Below, in pieces: positions 51,524 to 61,094 of a stretch of 64,000 nt of DNA. Source of the stretch: Mycobacterium sp. Aquia_216 (lineage in GTDB: Bacteria > Actinomycetota > Actinomycetes > Mycobacteriales > Mycobacteriaceae); NCBI RefSeq assembly GCF_026723865.1, contig NZ_CP113529.1, positions 5,270,001 to 5,334,000 on the forward strand, given 5' to 3'. Each line of letters opens with the position of its first letter. Positions within the stretch are counted from its first letter, which is position 1. Both the position numbers and the translations under genes were made by a program. Under the pieces are notes generated by a model. It had not been told where the DNA came from. It did no database searches and saw nothing but the letters and a program-made list of their open reading frames with translations.

Positions 51524-52411
51524 TCATCGGACCGCATTCGCGAGATCGCCTGCCATCACTTGAAGTTGAGGCGTCCAGCTGCTCCAGTCGTGTTGGCCAC
51601 CGACAGGGAAGTCGAAATGGCCGTTTTTCCCGCCCAGGAAACTGTAGTGGCTGTAGAACGACCGATTGCTCCCTTGGGCTTGGTCGCAGTAGCCGATCAT
51701 CGCGGCGGGCTCACTGCACGTCAGCGTCGACGGGCTGAAGATCCACAACCGGGTGCCGTTGTCGATCAGCAACTGGACGTGGACGTCAGGGTCATGCCAC
51801 TTCCACCGACCCAGCTGCGAAGGGCCCCACATGTTGCGGGTGTCCACGCCGCCGAACTGAGACATGCCGGCGGTGATAGCCCCGTTGAAGGTGGTCGACG
51901 ATGGGCTGAGAAAGCCCGACATCGAGCCCGCGTAGCGGTAGCGGTCGGGATGGAACGCCGCCATCATCAGAGCACCGGTACCGCCCTGCGCTGCCCCGAC
52001 GATCCCGTGGCCGCCCGGCGCTAGACCCTTGTTGGCCGCCAGCCAGTCTGGTAGCTCCCTGGACAGGAACGTCTCCCACTGCCGGCTGCCGTCCTGTTCC
52101 CAGTCGGTGTACAGGCTCCATGCTCCGCCGGCCGGCGCAACGACCGAGACACCTTTTCCGGCAAAATCATTCATTCCGTTGCCGACCGTCACCCAATTGC
52201 TGACGGTATCGCCGGCATTGAATGCGTCGAGCAAGACCACCGCGTGCGGACCACCCGCTTGAAAAGCCACCGGGATATCGCGTCCCATCGCCGGCGACGG
52301 GATCATCAACGTCTCGACTCCGGCCGCTCGTGCGGATTGCGTTGAGGCCCAAGCGCACCAGAGCATAATTACCGCCAGGACAATTCTCAGCCCGCGGGTA
52401 GCGTCCTTCAT
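51524..52411 (-). CDS. MPT51/antigen 85-like secreted protein (non-catalytic type)
   Basis: 295 residues from ATG 52411 (GAGGTC upstream). A signal peptide ends near SARAAG. The alpha/beta-hydrolase fold of the Ag85 family is clear (SVVAPAGGAWSLYTDWEQDG, GRWKWHDPDVH). The nucleophile elbow reads GAAQG (139-143) with Ala at the Ser position, as in MPT51 (FbpD), so no mycolyltransferase activity is expected; MPT51 binds fibronectin or carbohydrate. A pseudogene relative is at 30776-31425. It lies within the mce-linked minus-strand run. Confidence 0.9.
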   Translation of the reverse strand: MKDATRGLRIVLAVIMLWCAWASTQSARAAGVETLMIPSPAMGRDIPVAFQAGGPHAVVLLDAFNAGDTVSNWVTVGNGMNDFAGKGVSVVAPAGGAWSLYTDWEQDGSRQWETFLSRELPDWLAANKGLAPGGHGIVGAAQGGTGALMMAAFHPDRYRYAGSMSGFLSPSSTTFNGAITAGMSQFGGVDTRNMWGPSQLGRWKWHDPDVHVQLLIDNGTRLWIFSPSTLTCSEPAAMIGYCDQAQGSNRSFYSHYSFLGGKNGHFDFPVGGQHDWSSWTPQLQVMAGDLANAVR

Positions 52412-52487
52412 GTCATGACCTCATGCTCGGACCGAAGTAACCCGTGACAGTCCGCAGCGACGATCGCTCCATCGGGTCGCATGGCTT

Positions 52488-52598
52488 TCATGTCGGCGGG
52501 TAGGCCGGAGGTGGATAGACCCCGCGTAGGGCCCAAGGCAGCCAGTTGATGAAATACTCGAGCTCGTCACTGGCGTCGTAGTCGGGCGTTGGGTCCAT
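52488..52598 (-). CDS. Possible 36-residue small protein
   Basis: From ATG 52598 with GAGGAG six bases upstream, the frame encodes 36 residues to a stop at 52488: an acidic start (DPTPDYDASDELEYF), an aromatic middle (INWLPWAL) and a proline-rich end (YPPPAYPPT). No family recognised. It lies between the CAP protein and the MPT51-like gene on the same strand. The strong ribosome-binding site and non-random composition support it; it could also be chance. Confidence 0.45.
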   Translation of the reverse strand: MDPTPDYDASDELEYFINWLPWALRGVYPPPAYPPT

Positions 52599-52782
52599 GG
52601 TCGGCTCCTCATCGGATCGAGCGCCCAGGATTCGTGATGGGCGCGTTTGACTGTGAAATATGCTGCGGGAAAGCAAGGGTGGGCGCGATTCCGCACCTGG
52701 CCGAGATCGCGATCGACCCGACGAAATGGTTTGTGGCCTTCGGCTTTCAGCGCATCGAGGTGGCTGACCACCCGCGACCGAC

Positions 52783-53298
52783 TCATTGCGGTTCACCGTA
52801 CATCGCGACCACAACTGTGCGATTGAAGCTGTTCTCCGACCAGACGCCCATGACGGAGTTGGCGCAATTCTGCATGATCGCCAGGTAGGACGGGTTGTAA
52901 TACCACTGATTGATCAGCTCGATGCCGCTGATCGCCATAGCTGGATTGATGGCGACTGTCTCCTGGACTTTTCCATGGAATCCGGCGGCGGCCGCACGAT
53001 CTTGCGGCATCGACCCGTCCGAGCCGACATCGCCGTCGAGGTCGCGATTGTTCAGGACGTCGAGCGTATGCCATTGCGCCGCGAGCTGAAGTTGTGGATT
53101 TTTCTTGATGTTGCCGGTGCATCCGGATTGGTGCTGCAGCGTGACGACGTCGATGATGACGCTGTTGTTGAGACGCTGATTATCTGCGCGGGACATCGGT
53201 GCGAAAAAGATTGCGCTGGACGTCGCGGTCAGCACTGTCAACGCTCCAGCCGTGGCGGCGTGGCGGCGTGGTCTCGTACGCTGTGCGTCGGCGCTCAC
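52783..53298 (-). CDS. Secreted CAP (SCP-like) domain protein
   Basis: 171 residues from GTG 53298, behind GGGAGG at five bases; the frame runs to 53445 without similarity. A signal peptide (GALTVLTATSSAIFFAP, cleavage near SRADN) precedes a CAP-like domain with LAAQWHTLDVLNNRDLDGDV, AAAGFHGKVQET and INQWYYNPSYLAIMQNC. CAP proteins bind lipids or sterols in several organisms. Location at the end of the mce run suggests a periplasmic lipid-handling role. It is the fourth gene after mceF-associated genes. Confidence 0.75.
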   Translation of the reverse strand: MSADAQRTRPRRHAATAGALTVLTATSSAIFFAPMSRADNQRLNNSVIIDVVTLQHQSGCTGNIKKNPQLQLAAQWHTLDVLNNRDLDGDVGSDGSMPQDRAAAAGFHGKVQETVAINPAMAISGIELINQWYYNPSYLAIMQNCANSVMGVWSENSFNRTVVVAMYGEPQ

Positions 53299-53465
53299 TG
53301 AACCTCCCTTCGCTGCATGTCGAGATCCGGCTGTGATCGCCTGATCTGCCAGATGGGTTGCGGGCGTGACTGATTGATCCGACACGCGGTCTGACGGCTG
53401 CCGCTTGCACCCAACGCGATTCTTCTGCCGGTTGTTGGAAACCATGTGAGACAGCTCGGTTCGGG

Positions 53466-54248
53466 CTAGACCGGGTCGAATCCGGATATCAGCCAGCGGC
53501 CATTGATTTTGTCGAGGGTGACCTGGACGCTCGACACGGTGCTGGTAGGTGCGCCGTTATCGACGATGGTGGTCTGGTTAACGAAGACCAGCACGACCGC
53601 ATGACCGGGCGAAGCTGACATGGTCGCGGCAGCTGGCGCGGTTGCGACGGCAGCGACTTTTTTCTCTTTGGCTCCCGGTACCACGACGTCGTGAGTTAGC
53701 GATGTGTACGAGTCGCGGAACTGGCCGGTGAGCCGGTCGCGCGCCGCGGCGAGGTCATGCTCGACGGTCCCCGGCTGGTAAGACAAGATCGCGACGGTAC
53801 CCTCGGTGGCCGCTTGTACCGCTTGGACCCGCGCCGTATTCGCTTCCGCGGCATTGAAGACCTGCCATTTCAACCATGCCGCGCCCAGTGCGAGCACCAA
53901 GGCCAGCGCGGGTAGCACTCCCCGGACGAAGATCGCACCCCAATCGCGGCCGCGCCAGAAGCGTAACCATCGTCTCGGCTTCGGCGTGGTTTCGGCCCCG
54001 GCGTCGTCGGCATCGTCCCCGGCTTGCGATTCAAGCGCCGTCAGATCCTCGGCTTGGTCGTCGCTCCCGACATCACCACGAAGCGTGGTCGAACCATCTT
54101 GTCCTGCAACGCTTTCAACGCCATCGGTAGCGGCTGTGCGGCTGTCCAATGCCAGCTCACTGGCGGCATTGTCGTGGGCCATGCCCTGGGTACCAGGCAG
54201 GTCCGAGCACCCTCGGCCGGTAGCAATTTTAAGGGACAAACGCGACAT
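53466..54248 (-). CDS. Mce-associated membrane protein
   Basis: 260 residues from ATG 54248 (GAAGG seven bases upstream), overlapping the preceding gene by 20 bp; ATG 54182 is an alternative. An acidic, disordered N-terminus (about 1-90) is followed by one transmembrane helix (about 107-126, VLPALALVLALGAAW) and an extracytoplasmic domain of the Mam type (TVEHDLAAARDRLTGQF, VDNGAPTSTVSSVQVTL, NGRWLISGFDPV). Mam proteins stabilise Mce complexes. Second of a tandem pair. Confidence 0.88.
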   Translation of the reverse strand: MSRLSLKIATGRGCSDLPGTQGMAHDNAASELALDSRTAATDGVESVAGQDGSTTLRGDVGSDDQAEDLTALESQAGDDADDAGAETTPKPRRWLRFWRGRDWGAIFVRGVLPALALVLALGAAWLKWQVFNAAEANTARVQAVQAATEGTVAILSYQPGTVEHDLAAARDRLTGQFRDSYTSLTHDVVVPGAKEKKVAAVATAPAAATMSASPGHAVVLVFVNQTTIVDNGAPTSTVSSVQVTLDKINGRWLISGFDPV

Positions 54249-54843
54249 TAGACACCTTCATTTCGTTTCCGACGGTCTCGACGTTGATGCGCATCCGCCA
54301 GGCGCGGGGCTGAGGTTGCTGGACACCCGCTAGGGAGCTCTTGACCGATACCGCCACTAGTACCTGGGCTTCGTGATCCGTCACCGACTCCAGGCCCGCG
54401 GCGGTAATGGTTCCTACCGAAGTGGATTGGGCCTGTTTGACAGTGTCGATGAACGGCTCCGAGCGCTGACTGAAGTCGTTGTGAAACGCACCGGTGGTGC
54501 TGTCGAGGATGCGTTGTATGTCGGCGTTGACTTCGCGGTAGTCGATGGTGGTGAGGTTGAGTGCGCCTTGGCGCGCAGCGTGCAGGCAGACCTGGCGGTA
54601 CTGGGCTTGCCCGCGAAGCTGATAGGCCTGCCAGCCCAACCAGCCCGTAACTGCGGCCAACGCCAGAACGGTGAGCAGCCCCAAAACAAACGCGGCACGC
54701 CGCCGGCCGCGATTGCCAGGGGCCGGCGTGATGGCGTCGGCGCTGTCATCGTCGTGGGACACGTCGTCGAGCGGGTCGTCTAGCATCAGTGTCGCCGCCT
54801 CAGCGGCGCTACTTAATTCGGTGGGATCAGCATCGTCTGCCAT
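54229..54843 (-). CDS. Mce-associated membrane protein
   Basis: 204 residues from ATG 54843 (AGGAG upstream), overlapping the end of mceF by 31 bp. An acidic N-terminus (about 1-45) is followed by a transmembrane helix (about 50-70, AAFVLGLLTVLALAAVTGW) and a Mam domain (NADIQRILDSTTGAFHNDF, AWRMRINVETVGNEMKVSNV). Same architecture as the next gene. Such pairs follow mce operons widely in Mycobacterium. Confidence 0.88.
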   Translation of the reverse strand: MADDADPTELSSAAEAATLMLDDPLDDVSHDDDSADAITPAPGNRGRRRAAFVLGLLTVLALAAVTGWLGWQAYQLRGQAQYRQVCLHAARQGALNLTTIDYREVNADIQRILDSTTGAFHNDFSQRSEPFIDTVKQAQSTSVGTITAAGLESVTDHEAQVLVAVSVKSSLAGVQQPQPRAWRMRINVETVGNEMKVSNVAFVP

Positions 54844-56273
54844 GTCTTGTGCTCCTCCTGTGATTGTTGGGCGAGGTCACTTTGGGTGTAGACGTGCCCG
54901 TCCGGTCCGATGTAGCTGCCGGTAGCCGGGTCGTATTGAGCTGCGGCAATGGGTGCCGGCGGCGCTGCGGAGTGCGGAGTGTCCGCCGGCGCCTTGGCCG
55001 GAGGCGTACTCGGTGGCAGTTGCGGGACGTCTTGTCCGGAGAGGGTGCCGTTGGGGTCGCCTTTCCAGTTGTCTCCGTCATTGAGCGGGACGTATTGGTC
55101 GGCGCTTTCGCACATCTTCGCGGTCGGTGCGCGTTTGCCAGGCACCGTCAGGCATGGCAAGTTCCGCGCGCCGCGTACGTCCTGACGTGCGTCCTGGGGG
55201 ATGCGGCAATACAGCCCAGCGGGCCGTTCGGGAGCATCAGTGACCGACGGAGATCGCCATTGCTGCGGCGGTAGATAGCCGGTGAGGCACGGGTGGGTGG
55301 TGTTGAAGTTGAGTTTGAAATCCTCCAGCATGCCCGCGTACGGCGAGGGGTTGTCCCAGTCGGTCACCGACACACCTTGGAGCATCTCGATGCCACGGGG
55401 CAGCAGCACAAGTATCTGTTCGAGCGCCGGTTGATAGGCGAGACCGACCTTGGCGGTAGTGACCAGGTTGGCCAAAAGCAGCGGCAACGTGGGCTGCAGC
55501 CGATCGATGAGCTGGCGTGCTTGGTCGGCGGCAGCCGGTCCGTCGTGCAAAAGCCCAGCCAGCGCGGTGTCTTGGTGTTGCAGCTGACCGGTGACGTTGG
55601 CCAGATGAGCCGCCCACGAGCGTATCGAATCAGACGTGTTTGACTGCGAGTCCAGCACGGGCTGCGATTGGTCGATGAGGGTCGTGAGCGGATCGAGGTT
55701 GCGGCGTGCGTCAATGGCAAGCTGCGTCGAGCCTTTGACGATCCGGGTGATTTCGGGTCCTAGGCCTCCGATAGCTGCGTAGGCCTCGTCGATGGCTGTC
55801 TTGAGATTGTCTTGCGGAATGGCCTGCAAGCCACGGTTCGTCGCGTCGAGCAGGTTGTTGACATCCGGTGGCACCGAGGAGCGCTTCACCGGGATGACGT
55901 CGCCATTCTTCAACGGCGCGGAAACAGCGCGCGGAAGCAGCTCCACGTACTGTTCACCGACTGCCGACTGGCTGTGAACCTGCGCGTCGAGATCCGACGG
56001 AATAGCCAGGCCCGATTTAAGTGACAGCACCGCGTTCACACCGGATTCGGTCAGCTCTACCGATGTGACCCGCCCGACCTCGGTGCCCAGATACGTCACG
56101 TTGGCCGAGGGATATAGCCCGGCCGCTTCGCGTAGCTGCACGGTCACCGTATAGCGGCCTACCCCAAACAAAGTGGGAAGCTGGGCGTAGTAAAGCGCAA
56201 TGACCGTGATGGCCACCAGGGCGATCGTCGCAAACAACGCCAGCTGGATTTTGATTCTTTTGGTTAGTTGCAT
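54813..56273 (-). CDS. mceF: Mce-family protein MceF
   Basis: 486 residues; the start directly follows the mceE stop. An N-terminal transmembrane helix (about 10-30) precedes the MCE domain (YTVTVQLREAAGLYPSANVTYL), then a helical region and a C-terminal Pro/Ala-rich tail with PSTPPAKAPADTP. MceF is the last subunit of the hexameric channel that bridges the periplasm. The sixth position in the gene order fixes the letter. Confidence 0.92.
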   Translation of the reverse strand: MQLTKRIKIQLALFATIALVAITVIALYYAQLPTLFGVGRYTVTVQLREAAGLYPSANVTYLGTEVGRVTSVELTESGVNAVLSLKSGLAIPSDLDAQVHSQSAVGEQYVELLPRAVSAPLKNGDVIPVKRSSVPPDVNNLLDATNRGLQAIPQDNLKTAIDEAYAAIGGLGPEITRIVKGSTQLAIDARRNLDPLTTLIDQSQPVLDSQSNTSDSIRSWAAHLANVTGQLQHQDTALAGLLHDGPAAADQARQLIDRLQPTLPLLLANLVTTAKVGLAYQPALEQILVLLPRGIEMLQGVSVTDWDNPSPYAGMLEDFKLNFNTTHPCLTGYLPPQQWRSPSVTDAPERPAGLYCRIPQDARQDVRGARNLPCLTVPGKRAPTAKMCESADQYVPLNDGDNWKGDPNGTLSGQDVPQLPPSTPPAKAPADTPHSAAPPAPIAAAQYDPATGSYIGPDGHVYTQSDLAQQSQEEHKTWQTMLIPPN

Positions 56274-57407
56274 TTACCGGCCCTGGTCGAAGTGATAGGG
56301 AGCGATCAGTGGGTTGGCTGCCGTTGCAGGGCTGGGGAATTGGCCGATGGTGCGGCCCCACTGCAGCTCGAGCTGGGTGAGGTTGCCTTCCCAACGGGTT
56401 CCGGTGAACAGAGTCTCGTCGATCCGACTGAGGGTGAGATCGAGAACCACGGTGACGTTTCCGGCGTCGCCGCGAATCCAATTCTCAATCCCTTCATTGG
56501 GATCGGGGAAGGTAGCCAGCACACTTAGGGCACGGGTCATTGCCGGCCCAGCGTCGGCCAGTGACTGCAAGACGGGGCCGAACTCGTTGAGCTGGTTGAC
56601 GATATTTTGTTTGGTTTTGTTGATCGCATTGGCGCTCAACACACCGAACTTGCTCATTTGCTCGAACGCGTCAGCCAGGTGTGTGCGTTGATCCCTGAGG
56701 ACGGCCAACGCGTCGGGGATGGTGCGCAGAGCGCGATCGAGCACGTCTTTATGAGCGGCGAACTTGCCGACCAGATCGTTGAAACGCTCAGTGGCCGCGA
56801 TGATGTCGGACGTTTGAGCATCAAGATTACCAATGAAGGTGTCGAGTTGCTGCAACAGGCTGCGTAGGTCTTGTTCGCGGCCAGAGAATGCTGTGCTGAA
56901 TGCCTGGGTGATCTCCTGCACTCGGCCGATACCGCCGCCGTTGAGCAACATGCCCACGGTGGACAGCGTCTGTTCGGTGGTGGGATAACTCGTGGCGCTC
57001 ACCAACGGGATCACAGATCCGTTGTGCAGCTTGCCTTGTGGCGGCGTGCTGACCGGTGACCCCAGTTCGACGTGCAGCGATCCCAGCAGACTGGTCTGCC
57101 CGACCTTGACGGTGGCATTGGCCGGTAGATCCACGTTGCCGGCAAGGCGCATGGTCAGCAACGCATGCCAGCCCTGGCGTTCGATCTTGGTGACGCTGCC
57201 GACCGTGACGTCGCCGACCTGCACTGGTGAGTTCTGCTGAATGTTGGTGACATCGGGTAGCTGCGCCTGGATAAGGTAGGACCCCGGGCCACCACCTTTG
57301 GTGCCAGGCAACGGCATTGAGTTCACGCCGCGCCAGCCACATCCCGCTGCCGTGCTCATCACAATTACCGCGGCCAAAGCGCTGCGCCACCACCGCCGCG
57401 CGGTCAT
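56274..57407 (-). CDS. mceE: Mce-family lipoprotein MceE
   Basis: 377 residues. A lipoprotein signal with lipobox STAAGC (Cys23) anchors it, as for MceE/LprK/LprN lipoproteins. The MCE domain begins SYLIQAQLPDVTNIQQNSPV. A helical domain follows. Overlaps the mceD stop by four bases. The lipid anchor and order identify it as the E subunit. Confidence 0.93.
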   Translation of the reverse strand: MTARRWWRSALAAVIVMSTAAGCGWRGVNSMPLPGTKGGGPGSYLIQAQLPDVTNIQQNSPVQVGDVTVGSVTKIERQGWHALLTMRLAGNVDLPANATVKVGQTSLLGSLHVELGSPVSTPPQGKLHNGSVIPLVSATSYPTTEQTLSTVGMLLNGGGIGRVQEITQAFSTAFSGREQDLRSLLQQLDTFIGNLDAQTSDIIAATERFNDLVGKFAAHKDVLDRALRTIPDALAVLRDQRTHLADAFEQMSKFGVLSANAINKTKQNIVNQLNEFGPVLQSLADAGPAMTRALSVLATFPDPNEGIENWIRGDAGNVTVVLDLTLSRIDETLFTGTRWEGNLTQLELQWGRTIGQFPSPATAANPLIAPYHFDQGR

Positions 57408-58753
57408 GATCGCGGTCCCGGCGGGGTCATCATTCCGAGGAGTCCGTCAGCGGGATTGGAGGGGGCCCCGCCGAGAGCTGCGGCCGGTAGCGGTGCATCA
57501 ACAGGTGCCGGCGCACCGACCGGCGGCGGGCCCGGTGGCGGCGCAGCCACCGGAGGCGCGGGCGCTGGTGCGGTACCCGGTGGGACATAGTCGGGGCGCA
57601 GCCAGTCCTCACTGTAGGTGAGCTCGTTGGGTCGCGCTTTGGGGCCGACGAGAATGTTCTCGCCGAACGGCAGGAAGTTGTATTGGCGGTTTTTCATAAT
57701 GGGGGCCAGGTACTGGACGCAGAGTTTTGCGGATTGCTCGGCGCCCAGGCGGGAGGCAGCTTGGATCGCCCCGCATAAGAACTGGATCGGATTGGCGAGC
57801 TCTGCGATTGTCGGTGCGGCGACCAGCGAACCATGCGCGGGCTCATAGATATTGAGGAAATTCTGATACGCGGTAGGGCCGGAATGGAGGATCTGTTTGA
57901 TGTCGTCGATGCTTTGCACGAGCGCCGTCGAGATCGAGGCCAACCGATCGGTGGTGGTCCCGACGGTGTCCCGGTTTTCGGTGAGGAAGTTGGTGACATC
58001 GCCGACGGCAGCGTTGAGATCATGGACCGCGTGGCCGACGGAGTCGGGATCACTGGCTACTAGTGCGCTGACCGCCGACAGATTGCGATTCAACTGCTCC
58101 AACAACCCCGCGTTGTCGTGCAGCACCGACACCAGCACCGAGAGGTTCTTCACCGTGGAGAAGATGTCGTCGCTGTGATCGCCGAGCGCGGAAAGTGCCT
58201 GGGACAGCTTGACAACCATGTCGTGGATGTTCGCGCCCTGGCCGCGCAGATTGTCGGCCGTAGTGTTGATCAACGCCCCGAAAGGGCTGACCCCGCCGGG
58301 TTGAGTGGGTTGCATTGAGTTCGTCAGTTTCTCTAGCTGAGCCCGAAAATCATCCCACTCAACGGGAACTGCGGTGCGCGCCAATGGGATGACCGCGTTG
58401 TCTTTCAGCGCAGGTCCGCCGGTGTAGGCGGGAGTCAGTTGAATGGCGCGCGAGGTCACCAACGATGGCGACAGGACGGCGGCCTTCACATCGGCGGGCA
58501 CCGCATATTTCTGTTCGACCCAGAGGCTGATCTTGACACGATCCATCTGAGGTTCGATCTTGTCGATCTTGCCGACCGGCACCCCCAGGATGCGTACTTC
58601 GTCGCCAACGTAGATGCCGTTGCTATTGGCGAAATAGGCCACGATGTAGGTGCGGCTGATTTCGTGGATTCCCTTGACAACGAGCGCTCCGCCCGCGATG
58701 GCGAAGACCGCCAGGACGACGGCCAGTGCCGCCTTCAATCGCACTTTGCTCAT
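57404..58753 (-). CDS. mceD: Mce-family protein MceD
   Basis: 449 residues. N-terminal transmembrane helix (about 7-27), MCE domain (TYIVAYFANSNGIYVGDEV), helical domain and a Pro/Ala-rich C-terminal tail of about 70 residues. Start and stop overlap neighbours by four bases. Fourth subunit of the Mce channel. Confidence 0.92.
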   Translation of the reverse strand: MSKVRLKAALAVVLAVFAIAGGALVVKGIHEISRTYIVAYFANSNGIYVGDEVRILGVPVGKIDKIEPQMDRVKISLWVEQKYAVPADVKAAVLSPSLVTSRAIQLTPAYTGGPALKDNAVIPLARTAVPVEWDDFRAQLEKLTNSMQPTQPGGVSPFGALINTTADNLRGQGANIHDMVVKLSQALSALGDHSDDIFSTVKNLSVLVSVLHDNAGLLEQLNRNLSAVSALVASDPDSVGHAVHDLNAAVGDVTNFLTENRDTVGTTTDRLASISTALVQSIDDIKQILHSGPTAYQNFLNIYEPAHGSLVAAPTIAELANPIQFLCGAIQAASRLGAEQSAKLCVQYLAPIMKNRQYNFLPFGENILVGPKARPNELTYSEDWLRPDYVPPGTAPAPAPPVAAPPPGPPPVGAPAPVDAPLPAAALGGAPSNPADGLLGMMTPPGPRS

Positions 58754-60069
58754 TGGGATGCTCCAGGGGTCGGCTGGTGTGGCGGTGGAACCTCATTGGG
58801 GGCCGGCACATAGACCGGCGTGGGTCCCAGTGGGGGAACCGACTGCCCGGGTGGCGGAAGTGCCGGCGGGCCCGGGGGTGGACCCCCCGGCGCCGGCGCC
58901 GGAGGCGGCTGGCGGTAGGGGTAGCGCGGGTCGCCCGGATTGCCGGTGATCGCGTCGGGCAGGTTGAGCCTGGGTTCTCCGCCTTGTCCGGTGCGGGGGA
59001 ACGGAACCGGCATCGGCGGCGTGGCTTTCTGGCCGACCTGAGGATCGGACAGCTGGGACGGCGCCAGCACGTTGGGATCTAAGCCCAGATCAGAGAATGC
59101 CGCGTCGATGAAGGGCTGAAGGAATTGTCCCGGAAGGATATTCACGATGTATGAGTTGAAGTAAGGCCCGGAAGCCACGGCTTCGGCCAGCCCCGGAAGG
59201 AAATTATTGATGGTGGTCAGTGCCCGCTGTACCTGATGTTTACGGTTGTCGAGGATGCCCAGGAGATCGTTGAGCTTGTCCAATGCGGGCTTGAGCGGGG
59301 CCTTGTTCTCGGAAATGAGGCCCTCCAATTGGTTGGCCAGTGCCGAGATGTTGGAGCTGATGTGCTGCAGACCGTCGCTTTGTGTACGCAGTTCGGCCAG
59401 CAGTGCATTCGTGTCGCGAACTAGGTTGACGACCTGATCTGCCCGATGAGCAAGGACATCAGTGGACTTCCGAGCATTGTCGAGGAGCCTGCGCAGCTGC
59501 TCGTCGCGCGAGTTCATCGTTTGCGACAGACGCGCAATACCGTCGACGGCGACCTTGACGTCCGGTGGTGTCTTGGAGAAGGTTTGCGCGAGCGTCGTCA
59601 GCGAATCTGACAGCTGGGTAGTGTTCAAACCACTGATCGTCTTCGTCAAATCCCCGAGTGCGTCGGGCAGTTGGTAAGGCGCAGTGGTGCGCTCTAAGGG
59701 GATCGTCGCCGACAGGTTGCCCTCACCGCGGGGAACCAGTTCAAGAATCTTGGCCCCGAGCAGAGTTTTGGTCTTGATCGCGGCTTCGGTGCGCTCACCG
59801 AGATGAACGTCCTTGTCGACGGTGAATTTCACCAGAACCCGCGGACCGTCCAGCACGATGCTGGAGACTTGACCAACCCGCATGCCTGATACCCGCACGG
59901 CAGCACCGGAAGCCAGCCCGCCGGCTTCAGCGAAATAGGCCGAGTAGCTTTCGTCGGAATTGACGAACGGGATCTTGTCGTATTCGAGCGATCCCACTAC
60001 AAGCACGGCGGCCATCGCGGCACCGACGGCACCGACTACCAGTGGATTGCGTTCGGCGAAGGTTTTCAT
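58750..60069 (-). CDS. mceC: Mce-family protein MceC
   Basis: 439 residues from ATG 60069, which overlaps the mceB stop as ATGA, the pattern used by the other genes here; the frame also opens at 60081. Transmembrane helix (about 9-29), MCE domain (DESYSAYFAEAGGLASGAAV), helical region and proline-rich tail (GGPPPGPPALPPP). Third subunit of the channel. Confidence 0.92.
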   Translation of the reverse strand: MKTFAERNPLVVGAVGAAMAAVLVVGSLEYDKIPFVNSDESYSAYFAEAGGLASGAAVRVSGMRVGQVSSIVLDGPRVLVKFTVDKDVHLGERTEAAIKTKTLLGAKILELVPRGEGNLSATIPLERTTAPYQLPDALGDLTKTISGLNTTQLSDSLTTLAQTFSKTPPDVKVAVDGIARLSQTMNSRDEQLRRLLDNARKSTDVLAHRADQVVNLVRDTNALLAELRTQSDGLQHISSNISALANQLEGLISENKAPLKPALDKLNDLLGILDNRKHQVQRALTTINNFLPGLAEAVASGPYFNSYIVNILPGQFLQPFIDAAFSDLGLDPNVLAPSQLSDPQVGQKATPPMPVPFPRTGQGGEPRLNLPDAITGNPGDPRYPYRQPPPAPAPGGPPPGPPALPPPGQSVPPLGPTPVYVPAPNEVPPPHQPTPGASQ

Positions 60070-61094
60070 TTCGGGGCGCATCTTCCGGTGGTTTGGCTTG
60101 CGACCATCACGTAGACGGGCTCACCGCCTTTGCCGTTGAGTTTGAGCAGCAGATCGCACAGGTAGTAGCTGAAGAAGTCTCCGTACACGCCCAGCCGAGA
60201 CAGTGTTTTGTACTTCTCCGGCAGCCCGTTAACGAGGTTGTCCAGGTAATCATGGTCGGCGACGGCTAGCGTTCCCACCCGATCACCTTGAGCTACAACA
60301 TTTTTCAATGGCGGGCGGGCTCGGGCAAGCAAATCGGCGATGGCCGCCGATGAGGCGTTGGTGTAGGCCACACCGTTCGTGATGTCGGTCTTGCGCGCCG
60401 CGAGTCCCTTGACCAGTTCGGATAGTGAATCGACGGCCTTGTCGAAGTGGTCGCTTTGATCACCCAGCGATCCCAACACCGTGTTGAGATTGGTGATCAC
60501 CTCACCGATCAGCTGGTCGCGGTCCGCCAGGGTGGAGGTGAATGTGGCGGTCTGGGACAGAAAGGAGCCGATGGTGTCACCGCGTCCTTGAAAAGCTTGG
60601 ATAATTTGCTCCGTGAGAGCGTTGACCTGATCGGGGTTCAGCGCCCGGAACAATGGCCGGAACCCGCCGATGAGCGCATCGAGATCAAGTGCAGGGCTGG
60701 TTCTTTGCAATGGAATGGTCTGGCCGGGCAGCAATCGCCGCGGTTCTCCGGCACCTTCTTCCAAGGCCAAAAAGCGGCCGCCGATGAGGTCGTCGTAACG
60801 GACGGCAGCGCGGCTTCCCTCGGTAAGGGCCACCGACGGATCGATAGCGAAGGACACCAATACGGACGAATCATGTTGCAATGAGACGTTTTTAACCTTT
60901 CCTACTTCGACGCCGGCAATACGGACGAAGTTGCCGGCCTGCAGGCCCCCAATGTCTTTGAATTCAGCCCTATATAGGGTCTCGTTCTCGAAGCGGAATT
61001 GGGCGAAGACGGCCAAAAGGCCGAATAGACATAGGGCAGAGACCATTACGAAGATAGCAAGGCGCCACATGGTGCCACCGAGTCGTTGCCTCAT
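60066..61094 (-). CDS. mceB: Mce-family protein MceB
   Basis: 342 residues, overlapping the mceA stop by four bases. Transmembrane helix (about 11-31), MCE domain (ETLYRAEFKDIGGLQAGNFV), helical region, and no proline-rich tail; it ends with GRCAPK. The short tail is typical of MceB. Second subunit of the channel. Confidence 0.92.
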   Translation of the reverse strand: MRQRLGGTMWRLAIFVMVSALCLFGLLAVFAQFRFENETLYRAEFKDIGGLQAGNFVRIAGVEVGKVKNVSLQHDSSVLVSFAIDPSVALTEGSRAAVRYDDLIGGRFLALEEGAGEPRRLLPGQTIPLQRTSPALDLDALIGGFRPLFRALNPDQVNALTEQIIQAFQGRGDTIGSFLSQTATFTSTLADRDQLIGEVITNLNTVLGSLGDQSDHFDKAVDSLSELVKGLAARKTDITNGVAYTNASSAAIADLLARARPPLKNVVAQGDRVGTLAVADHDYLDNLVNGLPEKYKTLSRLGVYGDFFSYYLCDLLLKLNGKGGEPVYVMVASQTTGRCAPK

